DNA from: Nocardioides sp. TF02-7
Lineage (GTDB): Bacteria > Actinomycetota > Actinomycetes > Propionibacteriales > Nocardioidaceae
DNA: 64,000 nt
Reading direction: 5' to 3'
NCBI RefSeq assembly: GCF_022437945.1
Contig: NZ_CP092535.1
Location: 1,364,001-1,428,000 of the forward strand
Positions 35,646-44,399 of this stretch are shown in pieces. Made by a program: the position numbers and the translations under genes. The notes under the pieces are model-generated. The model was given only the letters and a program-made list of their open reading frames with translations, ran no database searches and had not been told where the DNA came from. Every line of letters begins with the position of its first letter. The stretch's first letter is position 1.

Positions 35646-38163
35646 TCACCGGCGCACCTTGCCCACCGCGACCGTGGTCCGCAGCGGCGTGTAGCCGGGC
35701 TTGCGAGCCGTGATCACCACCTTCACCGACATGCCCGCCCACTGCTTCCGCAGCTTCAGCCGCTGCTTCGTGGCACCGGCCACCAGCCGGCCGTCGACGT
35801 ACCAGCGGTAGCCGATCGTCGCCGCCCTCGGCGCGACCGAGCCGGGCCGGGCGGTGAGCGTCCGGCCCACCTTCACCACCCCGCGCACGGAGGGGACGCC
35901 GGCTCTGCGTGAACGTCCGCGGCACCGCCCCGACCGTCGTGACGGTGGTCAGGGACGCGTAGCCCTCCTTGCTGCTGACGATCGTGACCGAGATCTTCTG
36001 GCCCGCCCACGCCTTCTTGAGCGTGAGCCGCGGCGCGGTGGCGCCGCGGATCGCGGTCGCGCCGCGGTACCACTGGAACGAGACCGCGTCCGGCGAGGGG
36101 CTGAGGGCACCCGGGTGGACGGTCAGCCTGCGCCCGGCCTGGAGCACGCCGGAGACGGTGGGCTCGGAGATCGTGACGAACTCCTCCGCGCCCGGCCCGG
36201 CGGACGGCTCGCCCTCCGACCACCACGCGTCGCCGTAGGTCGTGTCCCGCAGCGTGTTGGTGACGCAGTGGATCTGGCCGCTCCGGCTGGTGTAGAAGTA
36301 GTCCTCCGCCCACTGGATCTCGGTCCCGATCTCCGCGAACCGGCCCTCGATCTCGGCCTGGAACAGGTCCTGGCCGTCGACCGCCGGCACGTGCTGCTTG
36401 GGGATGAACACCACGTCGTGACCGGTGCCGATCAGGTTGGCGGCGTTGGGGATCAGCACGCCCACCCGGCCGTAGCCGTTGTCGCGGTAGAGCACCGGGA
36501 CCCGGATGATGTCGTCCTCGGTGAGCCCGACCTCCTCCTGGAGGACCCGCAGCCCGCGGTTGACGCCGGCGTGGCCGATCCTCACGCCGCTGAGGACCCG
36601 CTCGTCGCTGACCGCCTCGGCCACGGTCATGGTCGGCGGGTTCGAGCCCTCCGGCGGGACCAGCCCGTACGGCGTGTAGAGCTGCTCGCCGCCACGACCG
36701 GCGTCGACGAGCTCCTGCAGCATGTCGAGCGCGAGCCTGGGGTCGGCGGCGACGAGCGCCCAGCCGCGGTCGGTGTCGGCGGGGACCACCGAGATGAACT
36801 CGTCGATGTGTCCCACGCTGAGCCAGCTGGTGTCGAGCGTGATCGGGTCCTGGAAGCCCTGCAGCGCCAGCATCTCGTTGAAGGCAGGGTCGGCGGTGTA
36901 CTCCGTGCCCGGCACGGCGCCGAGGACCTTCCGGCCGAGCGGGTAGTACTCGCCGTCGTGCTCGTACGCCGGGATGGTGCCGTAGTTGCCGGTGGAGCCG
37001 CGGCTGTCATAGCTCATCCCGGGAATGGTCGGCGGAACGTACGCCGGGTCGAAGTGCTGCACGCCGGCGACGTCGGGTCCCCGCAGCTCGGTGAAGACGA
37101 CGCGACCGGTCTGCCGGAACGGGTTCGTGCCGGCGTTGTCGCGGCCGTCGCGCACCGGCGCCCGGACGAACACCCGCATCTGCTGCTCGCCGTCCGGTGA
37201 CGGGATCGACATCAGGCCGGGCTCCATGACGTCCTGGGTCCAGATGTCGGTGCCGTTGCCGCCGCCGCGCGCGCCCTGGAGGCTGGGCAGCCGCACCAGC
37301 TCGACGTCGGCTCCGATCCGTTCCAGGCCGGCCAGGAAGTCGGTCGCGAGCGCCTCGGCGTTGCGCTGGGAGCGCACCAGCGACGCGGACGGCTCGGGGA
37401 GCTCGGCGCCCTCGTAGACCGACGTCTGGTTGTCGGCCATGTAGAGCTTCTCCATCGGCATCCGGTCGGTGGCGAACAGCAGCGGGGCGACCCGCATCTC
37501 CACCTGGTCGGTGCCGACCTGCGTGCTGCCGCTGCGGTGCACCACGCGCAGGATGACCGTGCCGTCCCAGGACTCGTCGCGGATGATGTCGCGGCCCTCG
37601 ATGCCGAGCTCGACGCCCTGGCCGATCAGGTCGCCCGGCAGCGCGCCGTTCGCGGGCAGCGGCGCCCAGTCCGTCGCCGACGTACCGTCGCCGCGCTTGA
37701 CGAAGACGTTGACCTTCGCAGCGCCCACGCCGCGGAGCTCGACCCGGACCGAGCTCACCTCGGCGGTGTCGACGGGCAGCACCCGGACACGGGCGAGGTC
37801 CAAGGTGTCGCTGTCCCCGTTGACCACCCGGTCGGCGGCGTCGTTGCACGCCGCCAGCTGGACGTCGCTGAGCTGGCTGCCATCGGCCGCGACGGTCGGG
37901 CACCGGCCGGTGTCGTCGTCGAGGTTCGCGAGGAAGAAGGCGCCGAGGTCCTTCGTCCACGACCGACGGCCGTCGGCATCGGCCGCGGTGACCACGCCGT
38001 CGCGGTCGGTGTCCGCCAGGACCAGCGTCGCCGGTTCGGGAGCTCCGCTGGCGGGTGCGGCCGACACCGCGCCCAGCGCGCCGGCCGCCAGGACCGACCC
38101 GGCGAGCAGCGCGAAGCCGGCGCCGCGCGCCCGGCCGCGCAGCTGGGGAGATCGTCTGTACAT
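35646..38163 (-). CDS. secreted protein-arginine deiminase (PAD family, frameshift)
   Basis: About 838 residues after repair of a break near 35903. Signal peptide (GFALLAGSVLAAGALGAVSA, 16-35); an EF-hand-like loop ADTDRDGVVTAAD just after it; a beta-rich middle; then the PAD catalytic domain. All four catalytic positions of animal PADs are present: Asp in IWTQDVMEPG (about 307), His and Asp in VGHIDEFISV (about 453 and 455), Cys in GQIHCVTNTLR (about 632). Spacing is close to that of human PAD4 (350/471/473/645). The C-terminus carries two Ig-like repeats, FQWYRGATAIRGAT and YRWYVDGRLVAGAT. Expected to convert peptidyl-arginine to citrulline outside the cell, probably Ca-dependent (inference). 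A GAGGAGG ribosome site precedes the ATG. Confidence 0.9.
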
Positions 38164-38288
38164 GGACCCTCTTCCTCCTCGATGGGCGTCGACCTGCTCG
38201 GCCGACGGGTCCGTAGTCGACCATCGCCGCATGGCGGGACGGTTCCACCGGGGATACGGACGCGTGAGTCCAAATGAGACGGCCCGGC

Positions 38289-38344
38289 GGTCAGCTCCGA
38301 CCGGTCAGCTCCGACCGGTCAGCTCCGGGCGGTCAGCTCCGGGC
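38289..38344. repeat. array E: four 14-bp direct repeats over a stop codon
   Basis: GGTCAGCTCCGACC twice, then GGTCAGCTCCGGGC twice, perfectly abutting. The last unit contains the stop codon (minus strand, 38333-38335) of the small IclR-like gene. The repeats look like serial duplications of that gene's 3' end. Confidence 0.85.
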
Positions 38345-38641
38345 GTCGGCCCGGTCGGCGGGCGCGAGGACCGCGGCCGCGTTGCCGAGCGCCCGCACGC
38401 GTGCGCCCAGGGCGAATCCCCGGAGGTCGGGGGTCCGGACGAGGTACTCCTCGGCGACCAGGTGCTTGAGGATCCGGTAGACCGTCGCCCGCGACATCGG
38501 CAGCACGTCGACCAGCTCCCGCGTCGTCACCCCCGCGCCCAGCTCGGCCACGGCCTCGAGCACGGCGAACGCGCTGTCGACGGCCGCCGGTTGCCGGGCG
38601 ACGTAGCCGTCTCCCCGGTCGCGCCGGTCACGGGTCGCCAC
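38333..38641 (-). CDS. IclR-like helix-turn-helix protein lacking an effector domain
   Basis: 102 residues, only the winged-helix part of IclR regulators: VDSAFAVLEAVAELGAGVTT, then LPMSRATVYRILKHLVAEEY, then FALGARVRALG. The roughly 150-residue ligand domain is missing; the frame ends in array E. Its start overlaps the permease stop by 14 nt, so the two are co-expressed and it may regulate uptake. It could be a truncated IclR gene or a genuine mini-regulator. Confidence 0.75.
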   Translation of the reverse strand: MATRDRRDRGDGYVARQPAAVDSAFAVLEAVAELGAGVTTRELVDVLPMSRATVYRILKHLVAEEYLVRTPDLRGFALGARVRALGNAAAVLAPADRADARS

Positions 38642-40078
38642 GGTGGTCCTCCGCTGCCGTCGACACCAGGACGTCGGCGACGAGCGTCTCCTCGTGCGCG
38701 CCTACCCGGCGCAGCCGCCGGGGCGCGGCTGCGCCCAGGACGGCGCTCCAGACCAGGCCCACCGTCACGACGCCGCCCAGGAGCGGGAGCACCAGCTGGG
38801 CGTCGCCGGACGCCCACCGCCAGATGACGCCGGCGACGCCCACCACAGCCGCCACCGCCAGCACGGTCGTCGCGGGACGGAGCTCGTCGAGCGAGCGCAG
38901 GAACGGCACCAGGGCCAGCGCGGCGCAGCCGTAGGCGACGCCCATGAGGAGGGTCGTTGTCTGGAGCAGGTCCCCCGGCACGGACGGCGTGCCTCTCCCC
39001 GTCAGCCAGGCGACCAGCGGCCCGACCACGACCACGGGGGAGCGCGCACCAGGTGGCGACGACCGGTACGCCGTGACCGTTCGTGCGTCCCACGCCCGCC
39101 GGGAGGACGCCCTCACGGGCGAAGGAGAACAGCAGCCTCGAGAGCGCCATCCAGGCGCAGACGGCCAGCGCGGCCATCGACACGGCGAGCACGACGAGGG
39201 CGGCGGCGTCGGCCCGGGACACCTCCTGACCGACCGCGAACCAGCGCCACGTGTAGCCGGCCTCCCGGTCGGGCTGCACGGTGCCCACCAGGTTGGCGGC
39301 GAGGAAGAGGCAGCCCGTGACGAGCAGGCTGGTGCGCATCGACCCCGGCACCGCCCGCAGCGGGCGGTCGGTCTCGAGCCCCACGGTGGCGCAGCTCTCG
39401 AAGGCGACCGTGAGCGTCGCGATCAGCGCGGCGCCGGCCAGGACCCGCTCCGATGACGCCCCCGACAGCGAGAGCACCTCCGGGCCCGGCGCGCCGTGCC
39501 GGACCAGCCAGAGGGCCAGGATCGCGCAGAGCAGCACGACGCTCGCCGTCTCGGCGACGAGCACCGCGCGGGTCGACCAGTGGACGCCCCGGTGGATCGC
39601 GGCCACGCAGCCGACCACCAGCAGCGTCAGCAGCACCCACCCCACCGGCGCGCCGGGCTGGTCGCCGCCGTTCGCGACCCACGCCGCCTCGAGCCGGCGG
39701 ACGCCGCCGGTCAGGCCGAACCCGGCGAGGACGCCGTACGCCAGGACCATCGCGACGCCCACGACCAGCGCGACGGCCGGACCGAGCCCCCTTGGCCACG
39801 TAGGTGTAGACCGATCCCGCGGCGGTGAAGCGGGACGCGAACTGGTCGAACACCAGCGCCAGCAGCCAGGCGAGCCCGAACCCCAGGAGCGTGCTGACCC
39901 AGAAGCCCGGGCCCACGAGGGCCGGCAGGGCGAGACCGGTCCCGAGCGCACTCAGCGACGGGGTGAGCACCGCCAACGAGTGGGCCACCAGATCGGTCTG
40001 GCCCACCTGGCGTCGGGCCAGGCCGTCGAAGACCGAGCGCTCACGGAAGTCCGGACGCTGCCGTCTGCGCTCCCGCAC
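38628..40078 (-). CDS. APC-family amino acid permease (two frameshifts)
   Basis: About 483 residues after repair of breaks near 39790 (CCCCTTGG) and 39038 (GGGGGAG). Twelve or so membrane helices are visible in pieces, starting VAHSLAVLTPSLSALGTGLA and FWVSTLLGFGLAWLLALVF, then FTAAGSVYTYVAKG, the conserved APC segment. LSRLLFSFAREGVLP is the intracellular loop typical of the family. Substrate not assignable. Starts at GTG after GGAGGGCGG. Confidence 0.85.
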
Positions 40079-40225
40079 CCGCCGCCCTCCGTCCGTCGGG
40101 GCCGGCTCCGCCGACCTGCCGGCGCGACGCTAGCGGCGGGGTGGGGGCGGCGACGCTTCGGCCGTGTTTCGGCGATGTTGCGCCCCGTCCGGTCCACCTC
40201 CACGGCCCGGGTCCGGCGGAAATGC

Positions 40226-40261
40226 CCCGCGCCTCCCCGCCGGAGCGGGAGGAGGCGCGGG
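40226..40261. terminator. terminator downstream of clpC
   Basis: CCCGCGCCTCC...CCGC / GCGG...GGAGGCGCGGG hairpin with a CGGA loop and one bulge, 19 nt past the clpC stop on the minus strand. Confidence 0.65.
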
Positions 40262-40279
40262 ACGTGCGTCAGGCTGCGG

Positions 40280-42852
40280 TCACTCGCCGCCGGCGCGCGG
40301 CACGTCGGCGCCGGAGCCCGCGTCGGACGGGCCCTCGGTGCCGCCACCCTCGACCACCGTCTCGAACGGCGGCAGGTCGGGCAGCTCGGAGACGCGCTGA
40401 CCCTCGAACGTGAACGTCGCGTCGGGGCCCTCGCCCTCGACGTCGACCAGCACGATCTGGCCCGGGCCGACCTCGCCGTAGAGCATCTTCTCGGCGAGCA
40501 CGTCCTCGATCTCCCGCTGGACCGTGCGGCGTAGCGGCCGCGCGCCCAGCACCGGGTCGAAGCCCCGCTGGGCCAGCAGGTTCTTCGCGCCCTGGGTGAG
40601 CTCCAGACGCATGTCGCGGTCCTTCAGCCGGACCTCCACCGCGGCGATCATGTTGTCGACCATCGCGACGATCTGCTCCTGCGACAGCGGCGGGAACACG
40701 ATGATCTCGTCGACACGGTTGAGGAACTCGGGCCGGAAGTGCTGGCGCAGCTCCTCGGAGACCTTGGCCTTCATCCGGTCGTAGGAGCCCTGGGTGTCAC
40801 CGGCCTGCTGGAAGCCGAGGTTGACGCCCTTCGCGATGTCCCGGGTGCCGAGGTTGGTCGTCATGATGATGACGGTGTTCTTGAAGTCCACGACCCGGCC
40901 CTGGGAGTCGGTCAGGCGACCCTCCTCCAGGATCTGCAACAGGCTGTTGAAGATGTCGGGGTGGGCCTTCTCGACCTCGTCGAAGAGCACCACGGAGAAC
41001 GGCTTGCGCCGCACCTTCTCGGTGAGCTGGCCGCCCTCCTCGTAGCCGACGTAGCCCGGAGGCGAGCCGAACAGGCGGGAGACGGTGTGCTTCTCGCCGA
41101 ACTCGCTCATGTCGAGCTGGATCAGCGCGTCCTCGTCGCCGAAGAGGAACTCCGCGAGCGTCTTCGACAGCCACGTCTTCCCGACGCCGGAGGGGCCGGC
41201 GAAGATGAACGAGCCGCCGGGCCGCTTCGGGTCCTTCAGGCCGGCACGGGTACGCCGGATCGCACGGCTGAGGGCCCGGACGGCCTCCTCCTGGCCGATG
41301 ACCCGCTTGTGGAGCTCGTCCTCCATCTTGAGCAGCCGGGTCGACTCCTCCTCCGACAGCTTCACGATCGGGATGCCGGTCGCGACCGCCAGCACCTCGG
41401 CGATCAGCTCCTCGTCGACCTCGGCGACCTCGTCCATGTCGCCGGCGCGCCACTGCTTCTCGCGCTCGGCCTTCTTCAGGATGAGCTGCTTCTCCTCGTC
41501 GCGGAGAACGCGCGGCGGCCTCGAAGTCCTGGCCGTCGATGGCGGCCTCCCTTGCGCTGGCGCACCTCGGCGATCTTGTCGTCGTACTCGCGCAGGTCGG
41601 CGGGCGCCGTCATCCGACGGATCCGGAGCCGCGAGCCGGCCTCGTCGATGAGGTCGATCGCCTTGTCGGGCAGGAACCGGTCGGAGATGTAGCGGTCGGC
41701 CAGCGTGGCGGCCGAGACCAGCGCCTCGTCGGTGATCGTGACCCGGTGGTGCGCCTCGTAGCGGTCGCGCAGGCCCTTGAGCATCTCGATCGTGTGGGCG
41801 ATCGACGGCTCGGCGACCTGGATCGGCTGGAACCGGCGCTCGAGCGCGGCGTCCTTCTCGAGGTACTTGCGGTACTCGTCGAGCGTCGTCGCGCCGATGG
41901 TCTGCAGCTCGCCGCGGGCCAGCATCGGCTTGAGGATGCTGGCGGCGTCGATCGCGCCCTCGGCCGCGCCGGCGCCGACGAGGGTGTGGATCTCGTCGAT
42001 GAACAGCACGATGTCGCCGCGGGTGCGGATCTCCTTCAGCACCTTCTTGAGGCGCTCCTCGAAGTCGCCGCGGTAGCGGCTGCCGGCGACCAGTGCGCCG
42101 AGGTCGAGGGTGTAGATCTGCTTGTCCTTGAGCGTCTCGGGCACGTTGCCCTTGACGATGTCCTGGGCCAGGCCCTCGACGATCGTCGTCTTGCCGACGC
42201 CGGGCTCGCCGATGAGGACCGGGTTGTTCTTCGTCCGGCGCGAGAGGATCTGCATGACCCGCTCGATCTCCTGCTCACGCCCTATCACCGGGTCGAGCTT
42301 GCCCTCGCGGGCGTCCTGGGTCAGGTTGCGGCCGAACTGGTCGAGCACGAGCGACGACGACGGCGCGTCGCCACCGCCGGCCGTGGCCGCCGCGGCCTGG
42401 CCGGACTCCTTGCCCTGGAATCCGGAGAGCAGCTGGATGACCTGCTGGCGGACCCGGTTGAGGTCGGCGCCCAGCTTCTGCAGCACCTGGGCGGCGACGC
42501 CCTCGCCCTCGCGGATCAGGCCGAGCAGGATGTGCTCGGTGCCGATGTAGGAGTGGCCGAGCTGGAGCGCCTCGCGCAGCGACAGCTCGAGCACCTTCTT
42601 GGCTCGCGGGGTGAACGGGATGTGCCCGCTCGGCGCCTGCTGGCCCTGGCCGATGATCTCCTCGACCTGGGCGCGCACGGCCTCGAGCGAGATGTCGAGG
42701 GACTCCAGCGCCTTGGCGGCGACCCCCTCGCCCTCGTGGATGAGGCCCAGCAGGATGTGCTCGGTTCCGATGTAGTTGTGGGAGAGCATGCGGGCCTCTT
42801 CCTGGGCCAGCACGACCACCCGTCGGGCTCGGTCTGTGAACCGCTCGAACAT
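40280..42852 (-). CDS. clpC: ATP-dependent Clp protease ATPase subunit ClpC (two frameshifts)
   Basis: About 857 residues after repair of breaks near 41553 and 41505. Two N-domain repeats ([20 protein letters not shown] and [20 protein letters not shown]), first AAA module ([21 protein letters not shown]), a UvrB/UvrC-type middle domain in the broken stretch (DFEAAA...[24 protein letters not shown]), second AAA module ([11 protein letters not shown]; Val-Leu-Phe-Asp-Glu Walker B) and a Gly/Asp-rich tail. Unfoldase of the ClpCP protease. ATG at 42852 ([10 protein letters not shown]) with GTGAGGAG upstream. A ClgR-type box lies about 95 nt upstream. Second-module sensor and ClpP-binding regions appear intact. 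Confidence 0.96.
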
Positions 42853-42917
42853 CCGTTGCTCCTCACACGTCACGGGGGCTGTTCGTACAGGGGTACAACC
42901 CCGCAGACAGCCTACGC

Positions 42918-42930
42918 GTTCCGCGGGAAC
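42918..42930. promoter_or_regulatory. 13-bp palindrome GTTCCGCGGGAAC upstream of clpC
   Basis: A perfect palindrome 66 nt before the clpC start, between the start and the ClgR-type box. Could be a second operator or part of a promoter. No regulator is assigned. Confidence 0.35.
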
Positions 42931-42940
42931 CCACGATCCC

Positions 42941-42957
42941 GTCCGCTCTCAGCGAAC
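42941..42957 (-). promoter_or_regulatory. ClgR-type operator upstream of clpC
   Basis: Read on the minus strand, TTCGCTGAGAGCGGAC carries the core CGCTGAGAGCG. This fits the ClgR consensus core CGCYNANRGCG described for actinobacteria, with one mismatch in the 3' flank. ClgR activates clpC and clpP genes in Corynebacterium, Streptomyces and mycobacteria. The position, about 90-105 nt upstream of the ATG, suits an activator. Confidence 0.55.
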
Positions 42958-42975
42958 AGGCCGCTGGTCCCGGCG

Positions 42976-43185
42976 CCGACCCGGCTCATCTCCGCACCTG
43001 AAACGCACCGACCCGGCTCATCTCCGCACCCGAAACGCACCGACCCGGCTCATCTCCGCAGGGGACAGTGCGGAGATGTGCCGGGTCGGCTGCTCTGAGG
43101 TGCAGAGATGCGCCGGGTCGGCCGCTCTGAGGTGCGGAAATGCGACGGGTCGGCCGGTTTGAGGCGCGGAGATGTGCCGGGTCGG
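42976..43185. repeat. array C: palindromic array of 32-bp units
   Basis: Three 32-bp units (CCGACCCGGCTCATCTCCGC then ACC(T/C)GAAACGCA) are followed by a centre CCGCAGGGGACAGTGCGG. Four inverted units follow (core GTGCGGAGATG(T/C)GCCGGGTCGG). The last ends directly at the stop codon (43186-43188) of the secreted Ig-like gene. It lies upstream of clpC, beyond the ClgR-type box; with 42853-42975 it makes a 333-bp gene-free stretch. Confidence 0.9.
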
Positions 43186-43621
43186 TCAGTGGACGGCGAG
43201 CTGGACGCGGCGGTGGGCGTTGCGCAGGTCGCTGCCGGCGGGGTTGCCGACCACGCGCAGCACGCGGGGGCCGGTCTGGCCGAGGACCACGCGCACCCGG
43301 TAGTCGCCGTCGCCGTCGGTGGAGACCCGGGCGCCGGTGAGGTCGACGAAGGTGCCGCCGCGCAGGGTCTGGACCTTGACCACGCCGGCGCGGCCCTGGC
43401 CGAGCGGGCCCGTGAGGCGACCGGTGAGGACGAACTGCTCCCCGGAGGCGGGCGTGGTGTCGGACGCGGCCACGGAGACGCGGGCGTGGGGCGCGGCGGC
43501 GTCGGCCGGTCCGGCGGTGACGGTCAGCGCCCCGAGGGCGGCGAGGCCGAGGCCGGCCGCGACGACGCGGGGAGCGGCCGGGAGAACGGGGAGGACGGGT
43601 AGGACGAGAAGGCGTGGTCAT
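43186..43621 (-). CDS. small secreted Ig-like protein (frameshift)
   Basis: About 144 residues after repair of a break near 43603. N-terminal signal peptide (VVAAGLGLAALGALTVTAGPADA). A single domain follows that reads like an actinobacterial Ig-like fold: SGEQFVLTGRLTGPLG, VVKVQTLRGGTFVDLTGAR, STDGDGDYRVRVVLG, VLRVVGNPAG. It lies downstream of the sortase on the same strand, so it may belong to the second surface-protein locus. No catalytic residues and no sorting signal. Function unknown. Confidence 0.6.
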
Positions 43622-43715
43622 GGCGGGTTCCTGTCGGTCGTGGTGACGTGTGACAGGTAGACACCTCCGGTGCCGCGCAGGTTGCAGTCGCGGCGCCGGG
43701 TTCATCCTTTCGGAC

Positions 43716-44399
43716 CTACGCCGGCCGTGCGAACCAGATGGTGCGGTGCGACCAGTCCCCGGGCCCGCGCCGGCGGCCCGAGCACACGAGGATCGCGAGC
43801 CGCGACCGGCCGCTGGAGGAGTAGAAGCCGGCCATCGCGGCCGTGGCCCGCACCCGGGTACGCCGCTCCACGCGGTAGCACAGCCGCTGGCCGCGGGGCC
43901 CGGCGACGACGATCCGGCCGCCGACGCGCAGCCGGTCGAGCAGCCGGTTGCCGAGCGCGGAGCCGTAGGAGCCGTCCCGCGGATAGGTGTGGGCCAGCAT
44001 CCGTACGACGCCGTACCGGCTCCCCGGACGGATGCGGGACCGCTTGTCCCACGCGAGCTGCCACTTGCCGCGTGCGGTCAGGGGCGGCGGCAGCGGCGCG
44101 CCGTTCCGGTCACGGCCGCGGGCCAGCACCCGGGTCCGCCGGGTGACGCCGGGGATCCGGACCGACGCGGGCCGGAACGGCCGAGCCGCCTCCGAGCACG
44201 CCTTCCGCGGTGTCGCCCCCGATTGCCCCGCCTGCCCCGACTGCGCCACCGGGGTCACCGGCGCCACCGCCGGCACCGCCGGCACCGCCCCCTCCGGCGC
44301 ACCGGACGCCGGGCCCGGCGCCGCCACGAGGACGGCGCCGAGCACGACCCCGGCGGCGAGGAGGGAGCGCACCCGAGGTGGGTGCGCGACCCTGCTCAC
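43716..44399 (-). CDS. sortase, class E/F-like
   Basis: 227 residues. An N-terminal hydrophobic anchor or signal (LLAAGVVLGAVLVAAPGPA) precedes a Pro/Ala linker. The sortase core follows: catalytic His in RMLAHTYPRDGSYGSALGN, then GGRIVVAGPRGQRLCYRVE, catalytic Cys in LAILVCSG, and Arg in the terminal SHRTIWFARPA. The order His-Cys-Arg and the HT(Y/F) context resemble actinobacterial class E/F sortases. GTG at 44399 overlaps the TGA of the surface-protein gene (GTGA), so enzyme and presumed substrate are translationally coupled. It could anchor this LPSTG protein and perhaps the LPDTG protein at 7.5-17.4 kb. Confidence 0.82.
   Translation of the reverse strand: MSRVAHPPRVRSLLAAGVVLGAVLVAAPGPASGAPEGAVPAVPAVAPVTPVAQSGQAGQSGATPRKACSEAARPFRPASVRIPGVTRRTRVLARGRDRNGAPLPPPLTARGKWQLAWDKRSRIRPGSRYGVVRMLAHTYPRDGSYGSALGNRLLDRLRVGGRIVVAGPRGQRLCYRVERRTRVRATAAMAGFYSSSGRSRLAILVCSGRRRGPGDWSHRTIWFARPA

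Noticed and set aside
40280..42852. Programmed frameshifting or split clpC genes
   Set aside because: No slippery heptamer or stimulatory structure; breaks are in simple runs, as in many neighbours, so sequencing error is simpler.
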